A stretch of DNA of 5,570 bases from positions 1 through 5,570 of the forward strand of contig URJC01000183.1 in the NCBI GenBank assembly GCA_900548135.1, in the 5' to 3' direction. A program made the position numbers and the translations under genes. Below the pieces are notes generated by a model, which was given only the letters and a program-made list of their open reading frames with translations, had not been told where the DNA came from and made no database searches. The stretch comes from an uncultured Odoribacter sp. (GTDB lineage Bacteria > Bacteroidota > Bacteroidia > Bacteroidales > Marinifilaceae). Of this stretch, positions 1 to 5,206 are shown in pieces (positions within the stretch are counted from its first letter, which is position 1; each line of letters opens with the position of its first letter).

Positions 1-59
1 CAACTGATTTAAAAACCTCACTCAATAGTGCACTCCGGGAATTTGATGTTCCTGTGTAA
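1..59 (+). CDS. 3' end of an unidentified upstream gene
   Basis: From base 3 an open frame runs 18 codons to a TAA at 57-59; the encoded end reads TDLKTSLNSALREFDVPV. The composition (amphipathic, charged, codon use like the neighbours) looks like a genuine protein tail, and the stop lies only 15 bases before the ddh start, a spacing typical of an operon. The fragment is too short to assign a family. It may be the gene that carries the promoter for ddh, since I see no good TAnnTTTG element in these first 74 bases. Being coding is an inference from frame, spacing and composition only. Confidence 0.5.
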   Translation, partial: TDLKTSLNSALREFDVPV

Positions 60-74
60 TGATCAATTATATAA

Positions 75-980
75 ATGAACAGCATGAATAAAATCAGAGC
101 AGCCGTTGTAGGATACGGCAACATTGGAAAATATGTAGTAGAGGCGCTTCAGACAGCCCCGGATTTTGAAATTGCAGGTATTGTCCGCAGAGATATTACG
201 CATATACCTGAAGAAATTAAAACCTATACCGTAGTAAATGATCTGAAAAATCTGGATGGGGTTCAGGTTGCCATTTTATGCACCCCTACCCGGAGTGTTG
301 AAGCCTATGCCTCTGCCGCATTAAGGTTAGGTATTAATACTGTCGACAGTTTTGATATACACACACAGACAGTCGATCTTCATCGTACTTTAGGTAATAT
401 TGCCCGCCAACACCATGCCGTATCGGTCATGTCTGCCGGCTGGGATCCGGGCAGCGATTCTGTTGTACGTGCATTACTGGAAGCTTGTGCCCCTAAAGGA
501 TTGACATACACAAATTTTGGTCCCGGAATGAGTATGGGACACACTGTTGCAGTTAAAGCCGTAGAAGGAGTAAAAGCAGCCCTATCCATGACCATACCAA
601 CAGGCACCGGCATTCACCGCAGAATGGTGTATATCGAATTAAAAGACGGATATAAGTTTAATGAAGTTGCCCGGAAGATTAAAAACGACCCTTATTTCAT
701 CAACGATGAAACTCATGTACTTCAGGTAGAAAATGTCGATGACCTGTTAGATATGGGACATGGCGTAAACCTTACCCGCAAAGGAGTTTCAGGTAAAACC
801 CAAAATCAGCTGTTTGAATTCAACATGCGGATTAACAATCCGGCATTAACTGCCCAGATTATGGTTTCATCTGCCCGTGCCTCTATGCGTCAACAACCCG
901 GTTGCTATACCCTGATTGAGATTCCTATGGCCGACCTGCTATATGGTGAACGTGAAGAATTGATCAGACACCTGGTATAA
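75..980 (+). CDS. ddh: meso-diaminopimelate D-dehydrogenase
   Basis: This cytoplasmic NADP-dependent enzyme interconverts L-2-amino-6-oxopimelate (tetrahydrodipicolinate) plus ammonia and meso-2,6-diaminopimelate, the one-step branch to lysine and the peptidoglycan cross-linking residue. The 301 residues match the short Bacteroidales form (about 300). Visible features: N-terminal Rossmann motif GYGNIG (13-18); R38-R39 after the second strand, the pair expected to bind the NADP 2'-phosphate; LCTPTRS (68-74); DSFDIH (91-96); SAGWDPG (120-126), the substrate-binding signature of the family; GPGMSMGHTVAVKAV (149-163); TGTGIHRR (176-183); and INNPALTA (253-260). No key region is missing. ATG at 84 is an alternative start giving MNKIRAAVVGYG, which agrees better with the N-termini usual for the family; no Shine-Dalgarno separates the two. 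The preceding gene ends 15 bases upstream, suggesting co-transcription. Confidence 0.97.
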   Translation: MNSMNKIRAAVVGYGNIGKYVVEALQTAPDFEIAGIVRRDITHIPEEIKTYTVVNDLKNLDGVQVAILCTPTRSVEAYASAALRLGINTVDSFDIHTQTVDLHRTLGNIARQHHAVSVMSAGWDPGSDSVVRALLEACAPKGLTYTNFGPGMSMGHTVAVKAVEGVKAALSMTIPTGTGIHRRMVYIELKDGYKFNEVARKIKNDPYFINDETHVLQVENVDDLLDMGHGVNLTRKGVSGKTQNQLFEFNMRINNPALTAQIMVSSARASMRQQPGCYTLIEIPMADLLYGEREELIRHLV

Positions 981-997
981 AAACTCATCAATTTTAC

Positions 998-1061
998 TAT
1001 TTGATCGTTAGCCTGTCTAAAAGCTCAACACAGAGCCTTCGTATAGGCCAGCGATCAAATA
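998..1061. repeat. long imperfect inverted repeat with a nested hairpin after ddh
   Basis: The arm ATTTGATCGTTAGCCT (999-1014) pairs with AGGCCAGCGATCAAAT (1045-1060), and T998 with A1061. That is a 17-position stem with one G-U pair and one A-C mismatch. Inside the 30-base loop, GCTC (1023-1026) pairs with GAGC (1033-1036) around AACACA, and the flanking AA and TT can extend that pairing past a bulge. It starts 18 bases after the ddh stop, so it could act as a terminator or mRNA 3'-end structure, but no T-run follows the stem on either strand, which argues against a classic intrinsic terminator. A small palindromic repeat element is the alternative. Confidence 0.6.
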
Positions 1062-1075
1062 CATTATGAATCATA

Positions 1076-1098
1076 CTGAAGTCAACCCGAAGCTTCAG
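1076..1098 (+). other. small hairpin in the leader of the EamA transporter gene
   Basis: CTGAAG (1076-1081) and CTTCAG (1093-1098) form a perfect 6-base inverted repeat around an 11-base loop, ending 23 bases before the transporter ATG. It may be a leader structure or chance. I see no TAnnTTTG promoter element between 981 and 1121, so the transporter may be read through from ddh. Confidence 0.25.
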
Positions 1099-1121
1099 AT
1101 TTCCCGTCAATACAATAAAAT

Positions 1122-2072
1122 ATGAAAAAAGGTTTATTATATGCTATTTTTGCCTCTGTATTATGGGCAATTGTCAATCCATTTATCAAGCAAGGATTAA
1201 GCTATGATTTTACTCCCATGAACTTTGCAGGGTTACGGTTCACCATTGTGGGGATTATCTTATTCGTCTATACCTGGCATAAGGGGATGTGGACAGAGAT
1301 CAAAGTTCACCGGAAATTATTTCTGAACCTGATATTCATCAATATGTTCTTCGGATATTCTGCATTTTATTTTGGTGTTGACTTCGTCAGTGGTGCAATT
1401 TCTTCCATTGTGATGGGAATGACACCTTTAATCAATGTCCTGTTGGCTCACCTGATCGCCACCAATGACAAATTGAACAAATATAAAGTAATTAGTCTTT
1501 TAATCAGTCTGGCAGGTCTCTTATTGATCGTAGGCACAGGTAATGACGGGGCACCGCTTACCTGGAAAGGCATTACCGGAATCGCTCTTCTCTTGCTAAA
1601 TATTATCCTGCAAGGTTATTCTGCCATCTCCGTTTCTGAAGAAAAAGGTAAAATAGGTCCTGTATTCCTGAACGCCGTACAAATGTTCTTCGGAGGTTTG
1701 ATGATTTATGGAGTAGGATTAGTCACTGAAGGATACCATAGTTTTATTGGTAAGCCTGCCGGATTTTACGTGAGTCTGGGAACCCTGATTTTTATATCGG
1801 TTTTTGCTTTCAGCTTTTGGTTTATTGCTTTACAAGACAAAAATAGCAAGGTATCCGACATCAACATGTGCCGTTTGATTAATCCCATTCTGGGAGCAGT
1901 ACTCAGTTGGGTGATGCTAACCGGAGAATATCCGACCTGGAGTACCGTCTCCGGTATGTTGATTATCGTTAGTTCACTGGTTGTTTATTTTAAAGGCAAA
2001 GAGATTGCGGACAAGATAAAAACTTATAAGCAAAAAGAGGTAAACTCAGTCAATCCCCCTGTGCAATCTTAA
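1122..2072 (+). CDS. EamA/DMT-family inner-membrane transporter
   Basis: The 316-residue protein is an integral membrane carrier of the drug/metabolite transporter superfamily. Its two five-helix EamA repeats give about ten hydrophobic segments, at roughly residues 4-22, 34-52, 66-85, 91-112, 122-139, 150-168, 182-202, 216-236, 250-267 and 273-290. Family-typical features are LWAIVNPFIKQ in helix 1, the polar-aromatic segment AGLRFTIVG starting helix 2, and in the second half RLINPILGAVLSWVMLTGEYP (250-271), which resembles the usual P-x-x-x-x-x-x-x-x-x-x-x-GE signature near helices 9-10. The tail after residue 291 is Lys-rich and probably cytoplasmic. DMT carriers export or import amino acids, metabolites or drugs by exchange or proton coupling; the substrate cannot be read from sequence. 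The start is the first ATG, with an AT-rich leader and no Shine-Dalgarno. The gene ends convergently with the PagL-like gene, overlapping it by 4 bases. Confidence 0.95.
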   Translation: MKKGLLYAIFASVLWAIVNPFIKQGLSYDFTPMNFAGLRFTIVGIILFVYTWHKGMWTEIKVHRKLFLNLIFINMFFGYSAFYFGVDFVSGAISSIVMGMTPLINVLLAHLIATNDKLNKYKVISLLISLAGLLLIVGTGNDGAPLTWKGITGIALLLLNIILQGYSAISVSEEKGKIGPVFLNAVQMFFGGLMIYGVGLVTEGYHSFIGKPAGFYVSLGTLIFISVFAFSFWFIALQDKNSKVSDINMCRLINPILGAVLSWVMLTGEYPTWSTVSGMLIIVSSLVVYFKGKEIADKIKTYKQKEVNSVNPPVQS

Positions 2073-2087
2073 CGATTAAGCACAGGG
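2057..2087. terminator. bidirectional hairpin terminator shared by two convergent genes
   Basis: CCCTGTGC (2057-2064) and GCACAGGG (2080-2087) are a perfect 8-base GC-rich inverted repeat. The loop can close further, AATC (2065-2068) with GATT (2074-2077). On the plus strand the stem is followed by TACTTATTATTAA, moderately T-rich; on the minus strand the next bases are GGATTGACT, less convincing. The structure spans both stop codons (2069-2072), so each stem arm lies in the coding end of one gene. It is most likely the transporter terminator, and possibly blocks read-through in both directions. Confidence 0.65.
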
Positions 2088-3358
2088 TACTTATTATTAA
2101 AACGATACCCAATACCCAGCATTAAGAAATTGGGAGTTTGAAAATTCTTCAGGCTATAACCGATATGGAGAAATGAACTGCGGGTAACTGCTATTTTCAG
2201 TACCAACATTTGATAGAAAGCCTCAAGATCCCCTCCCCGGTGTAATACATTCGATCCCATACCTACGCCTACGGTAAAATAAGGCATAACGAATTCAGCC
2301 CGTCCGGATACGCCTAATGCAATTTGTGCATTGAAAGGGGGTTTTACAAACCCCTGCGGAGTATCAGGCGATTCTTTTACAAAAACATTAGCGCTGGCAT
2401 CATAAACTTCGTCTAAAGCTACCCCGATACGAAATTTATAACTCACATTGTACATCGCAGACAGACTGATTCCCAAAACTTTATAAGCCAAAGGAGAAGG
2501 TATAAACTCATCTCCGGAAATATACCCCTTCCTCCGCCAAGAACCAAATACCACCAAATCATAACTCATATGCCGGGGAAATTTAGGTATATACATCCGG
2601 CTGAGCGGATTTGTAAAGAATTTATTCATTCTGTTAAAATGATATACCAATCCCATCTTTACCCCAATCATATTAATACCTGCATTAGGAAACCGGGTAT
2701 TACCATTGGAAAAATGAGTAAGGGTCACTCCTGACCTTAAATCAAATTGCGGTGAAAGAAGCCAATTTAAATAAAAATTCGTATTTATATAGGCATTCAT
2801 TTTAGATCCCATCATGACATTATACTTATTACTTTCGGGATCATAATGCTTCCACCCTAAGGATAAACCAAAATTCCATTCATAATTGAAAGACAAACGG
2901 GGTGTGAAACTAACGATGCGTGCCCCCTGAAACAAATAAAAAGCAAGTGGATTTCCTAATTCGTTCCTATTTCCAAAAGTATAATGGCCAACTCCTATTC
3001 CCTGGTAAGCTCCTCCATAAATCCGGCTAGCCAAAGTATTCGGATGAAATTGAAAAGAATATTTCAGCTGAGTTGCCCAATAACGGTTAATCGCCTCGCG
3101 CTTATCATTAACACCCCGTAAAAATGAATTTGTCGGGAAAACATATCCCGGCCGTATTTCCACTCCCAAATTGTGGATAAAACGAGGATGATGAGATAAA
3201 GAATCCTGCATTACAGGTAAGCTACCAGACGGTACAGTTACCACAGCAGGCAATAAAGAGGTTGTCAATTTCGTTTCTTCCGCTACTAATTGACCTAAAA
3301 AGAAAAACATCATTACTCCCCAAAGCACAACTCGCCAAATCCTTATTCCGTTCTTCAT
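2069..3358 (-). CDS. PagL-like acyloxyacyl hydrolase family outer-membrane protein
   Basis: The family (lipid A 3-O-deacylases) comprises outer-membrane beta-barrels that remove a 3-O-acyl chain from lipid A. From this ATG the protein has 429 residues: a signal peptide at 1-26 (K2, R6, R9, then VVLWGVMMFFFLGQL, likely cleavage after LVA), a linker to about 60, then many alternating aromatic/polar strands ending in GIGYRF (415-420), with a short tail. The active-site-like motif is LTHFSNGNTRFPNAGIN (213-229), with H215 and S217 fitting the PagL His-Ser. The position where PagL has its catalytic Glu looks like N229. At about 400 mature residues it is far longer than classical PagL (about 150), as is common in Bacteroidota; the second half is a further barrel-like region. 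The frame is open upstream to 3514, but a signal peptide starts here and a promoter element lies in the extension, so I chose 3358. Lipid A deacylation is a family inference. Confidence 0.82.
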   Translation of the reverse strand: MKNGIRIWRVVLWGVMMFFFLGQLVAEETKLTTSLLPAVVTVPSGSLPVMQDSLSHHPRFIHNLGVEIRPGYVFPTNSFLRGVNDKREAINRYWATQLKYSFQFHPNTLASRIYGGAYQGIGVGHYTFGNRNELGNPLAFYLFQGARIVSFTPRLSFNYEWNFGLSLGWKHYDPESNKYNVMMGSKMNAYINTNFYLNWLLSPQFDLRSGVTLTHFSNGNTRFPNAGINMIGVKMGLVYHFNRMNKFFTNPLSRMYIPKFPRHMSYDLVVFGSWRRKGYISGDEFIPSPLAYKVLGISLSAMYNVSYKFRIGVALDEVYDASANVFVKESPDTPQGFVKPPFNAQIALGVSGRAEFVMPYFTVGVGMGSNVLHRGGDLEAFYQMLVLKIAVTRSSFLHIGYSLKNFQTPNFLMLGIGYRFNNKYPVLNR

Positions 3359-3384
3359 AAATTTTTGATGACCTTTATACAACC

Positions 3385-3399
3385 CCGGAATATATCCGG
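3385..3399 (-). other. small hairpin in the 5' leader of the PagL-like gene
   Basis: CCGGA (3385-3389) and TCCGG (3395-3399) form a perfect 5-base inverted repeat around ATATA, between the -7 element and the start codon at 3358. It would lie at or near the mRNA 5' end. It may stabilise the message or be chance. Confidence 0.25.
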
Positions 3400-3409
3400 A
3401 AATATTTTG

Positions 3410-3417
3410 CAAATATA
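3410..3417 (-). promoter_or_regulatory. Bacteroidota -7 promoter element for the PagL-like gene
   Basis: Read on the minus strand this is TATATTTG, an exact match to the Bacteroides consensus TAnnTTTG, 51 bases upstream of the chosen ATG. No clear TTG -33 element is seen at the usual distance, so the promoter is only partly supported. It lies inside a dyad, ATATTT (3402-3407) with AAATAT (3411-3416), which could be an operator. Its position within the upstream-extended reading frame argues against translation from 3514. Confidence 0.5.
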
Positions 3418-3520
3418 AGGTTAGCATTTGAAATCCAGCCCCTATTTTCCATTTTCTATTATTAATATTTTTTTTCTTAAAAGATGGGAATAATTTTATT
3501 TCATTAATAAACACAGAGTT

Positions 3521-4044
3521 ATGAGATCGATGTTCAACGTTTTATTCTACCTGAAACGCAATGCTCCGAAGAAGAACGGGCTCGCTCCTGTAATGTACCG
3601 TACTATGATAAACGGCAAAGTCTTCTAATTCACCTGCAAGCTGGACATGAAAGAGAAGTCATGGCACGTGGAATCAGGCCGCAATATCGCTGCACAAGAA
3701 ACCGACCGCATATTGGGCAAAATCCGTGTGGGCTTTCTGACCAAAGAGGAAATCAAGCGATTGACCGACAAGACGTTCAAGGAAACGAGTTACACGCTGA
3801 TCCGTGACCTGTTCATCTTCTGTACTTTCACGGGATTGAGTCGGGCGATATGGCAAACCTTACCCAAGCGAACCTGCAAACCTCGTTCAACGGGCATTTG
3901 TGGTTGAATACCAACTGTCAGAAGACGGATGTCGAGACCAATATCCGGTTGCTGGACAATTATAAGGCCGCAATTCCACCGGATACAATGTACAAACTCG
4001 GTGCAATCGGCATAGTAAGTATGCGGATACAACGGAAATTTACT
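3521..4044 (+). pseudogene. decayed tyrosine recombinase (Bacteroides integrase type)
   Basis: The remnant begins MRSMFNVLFYLKRNAPKKNG, the arm-binding N-terminus of Bacteroides mobile-element integrases (usual start MRSTF, full length about 400 residues). Three lesions are visible. A TAA at 3626-3628 interrupts the N-terminal domain, where the family usually has Gln before FTCKLD. Around 3728-3734 the frame passes directly from DRILGKIRV, the end of the arm domain, to GFLTKEEIKRL, the start of the catalytic domain, so the core-binding domain (roughly 130-150 residues) is deleted in frame. Between 3842 and 3846 one base is missing, so TGLS in frame 2 continues as DMANLTQANLQTSFNGHLWL in frame 1 from 3847. 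Homology fades after NIRLLD (about 3957); the catalytic second half (HxxR, H/W, Tyr) is absent. Bases 3966-4044 are unassigned. It cannot be functional. It marks an old integrative element, probably the source of the genes to its right. Confidence 0.85.
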
Positions 4045-5025
4045 TTAATGATCGGAGAGCCGACGCTCTCCGGTTTTGTTAACGTCGGCTAACAGCAAGG
4101 TATGTATTGAGTTATTCGATACCTTCGTTTTCCGTATCTTATAATCATTCGGGGTTTGTCCTACTACTTTTTTGAACAACCGTGTAAAATGTTGCGGATA
4201 TTGAAAGCCCAATTCATAAGCAATCTGGCTGATGGATTTTTCCGGATTCAATATACATTCTTTGGCTATATCCATTACCTTGAACTGTATGTACTCTTGG
4301 GCTGATTTTCCGGTCTCTTTTTTAATCAGGTCACCGAAGTAATTGGGCGATAAGCATAGTTCGCCTGCACAATACCTGACTGTCGGCAGACCATTCTGTT
4401 GTGCTTTTCCCGACTGGAAATAATCGTCGAGTAATGTTTCAAAGCGGGTCAGCACATCATGATTGACCGGCTCCCGTGTAATAAACTGCCGTTCATAAAA
4501 ACGCAGGCAGTAATCTAGCAACAGTTCAATGTTGATAGCAAGTAGTCGTTTGCTAAGACGGTCGATAGCGTGTTTCAACTCATTCTGAATCTTCTCCAAG
4601 CAGTCGAGAAACAAATTTCTCTCCCGTTCCGACAAATGCAGGGCTTCATTCACCTCATACGAGAAATAGGAATACTCCCGGATATTGCGACCGAGCGATG
4701 TTCCTCGTATCAGTTCCGGATCGAAACAAAGCGCCCACCCTTGAGGCTGAAAAGTCTCTCCCGTATCTTCCACCCCGATTACCTGTCCGGGAGCAAGACA
4801 CACGACAGAGCCTTTCTGATAATCGTAACGTTGGCGTCCGTAAACCAATTCGCAATTTTTCTCGTCTTTCAGAAATACGACATAAAAGCTGAAGGTATGT
4901 CTCATGTGCTTCATCGGCTTCGCTTTCGATAAGTCGATTACACTCACCAACGGGTGCAATGTCTCCACCCCCAGCATATCATTATATTCTGTAACGGTTG
5001 TAATATTCAACAGTTCTTTATTCAT
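4045..5025 (-). CDS. AraC-family transcriptional regulator with an aberrant C-terminal tail
   Basis: The 326-residue protein has an N-terminal cupin-like sensor domain (about 25-110, with HTFSFYVVFLK at 43-53 and GSVVCLAPGQVIGV at 72-85), an alpha-helical linker (130-182) and a C-terminal AraC/XylS DNA-binding domain. Helix-turn-helix 1 lies at about 216-246 (CAGELCLSPNYFGDLIKKET) and helix-turn-helix 2 at 264-296 (ISQIAYELGFQYPQHFTRLF, then VVGQTPNDYK). Homologues normally stop a few residues after TPNxY; here about 29 more follow, low in similarity to anything I know and encoded over two overlapping inverted repeats, suggesting the original stop was lost by rearrangement. The domain itself is intact, so DNA binding is likely kept. 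The start at 5025 has an AT-rich leader and a promoter 28 bases upstream. It diverges from an SDR gene, a common regulator-enzyme pairing in Bacteroides accessory regions, and probably controls it. The effector is unknown. Confidence 0.93.
   Translation of the reverse strand: MNKELLNITTVTEYNDMLGVETLHPLVSVIDLSKAKPMKHMRHTFSFYVVFLKDEKNCELVYGRQRYDYQKGSVVCLAPGQVIGVEDTGETFQPQGWALCFDPELIRGTSLGRNIREYSYFSYEVNEALHLSERERNLFLDCLEKIQNELKHAIDRLSKRLLAINIELLLDYCLRFYERQFITREPVNHDVLTRFETLLDDYFQSGKAQQNGLPTVRYCAGELCLSPNYFGDLIKKETGKSAQEYIQFKVMDIAKECILNPEKSISQIAYELGFQYPQHFTRLFKKVVGQTPNDYKIRKTKVSNNSIHTLLLADVNKTGERRLSDH
4053..4072 (+). terminator. hairpin with T-rich tail, plus a competing hairpin to 4090
   Basis: CGGAGAG (4053-4059) and CTCTCCG (4066-4072) form a perfect 7-base stem around CCGACG, followed on the plus strand by GTTTTGTT, the layout of an intrinsic terminator at the end of the integrase remnant. 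AGCCGACG (4058-4065) is also perfectly complementary to CGTCGGCT (4083-4090), so the two stems exclude each other. On the minus strand the whole structure is inside the last codons of the AraC reading frame, where no T-run follows; there it would be an end-of-gene structure at most. Confidence 0.5.
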
Positions 5026-5052
5026 GATTATGCTTTGTTATTTTTCTGACAG

Positions 5053-5060
5053 CAAATATA
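5053..5060 (-). promoter_or_regulatory. promoter -7 element of the araC-type gene
   Basis: On the minus strand this reads TATATTTG, an exact TAnnTTTG match, 27 bases before the ATG. A TTG (minus strand, 5078-5080) lies 17 bases upstream and can serve as the -33 element. Transcription would begin near 5046, giving a short leader of about 20 bases. This supports the start codon at 5025. Confidence 0.6.
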
Positions 5061-5100
5061 AGAATTACCTTGTTTGCCAATCTCATAAAAGGTCGGAATC

Positions 5101-5136
5101 CGTAATTTCGGTAAGATACTCTGTAATCGGGTTAAG
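5101..5136 (+). promoter_or_regulatory. candidate AraC-type operator: two direct half-sites 21 bases apart
   Basis: CGTAATTTCGGTAAG (5101-5115) and TGTAATCGGGTTAAG (5122-5136) agree at 10 of 15 positions (GTAAT, a G, then TAAG) and start exactly 21 bases apart, two helical turns. AraC-family dimers classically bind two direct half-sites at this spacing, with the downstream site touching the -35 region. The downstream copy here ends 21 bases before the -7 element of the SDR gene. A third partial copy, CCGTAATTT (5155-5163), overlaps that -7 element. Binding by the divergent regulator is inference. Confidence 0.45.
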
Positions 5137-5157
5137 GCCGGGCAATCGGCAATACCG

Positions 5158-5165
5158 TAATTTTG
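5158..5165 (+). promoter_or_regulatory. promoter -7 element of the SDR gene
   Basis: TAATTTTG matches the Bacteroides TAnnTTTG element exactly and lies 41 bases before the SDR start codon. The -33 region around 5132-5138 (TTAAGGC) has no good TTG, as expected of a promoter that depends on an activator bound just upstream. Confidence 0.5.
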
Positions 5166-5206
5166 CAACTACTAAGAATAATAATTAAAATAATAAGATT
5201 TTAAAA

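Noticed and set aside
380..613. Minus-strand open frame of 77 codons inside ddh
   Set aside because: Lies wholly within the strongly supported ddh gene on the other strand and has no recognisable domain; a shadow frame.
998..1061. tRNA or other standard structural RNA
   Set aside because: The structure is branched, but there is no anticodon arm, T-arm consensus or CCA-adjacent acceptor pattern.
3647..3907. An 86-codon plus-strand frame as a functional small recombinase
   Set aside because: It begins inside the arm domain after a nonsense codon, leaves the family frame at the 3842-3846 frameshift and lacks all later catalytic residues, so it was merged into the pseudogene.
3674..4032. Two minus-strand open frames across the integrase remnant
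   Set aside because: The plus-strand frames match integrase sequence over the same bases; the minus-strand products look like nothing known.
4570..4932. Plus-strand open frames opposite the AraC regulator, plus a 66-codon minus-strand frame
   Set aside because: Overlap a gene with intact AraC domains; no domain, promoter or family resemblance.
4904..5188. Plus-strand 94-codon frame spanning the araC start and intergenic region
   Set aside because: Crosses the divergent promoter region, starts antisense within araC and has composition unlike a protein.
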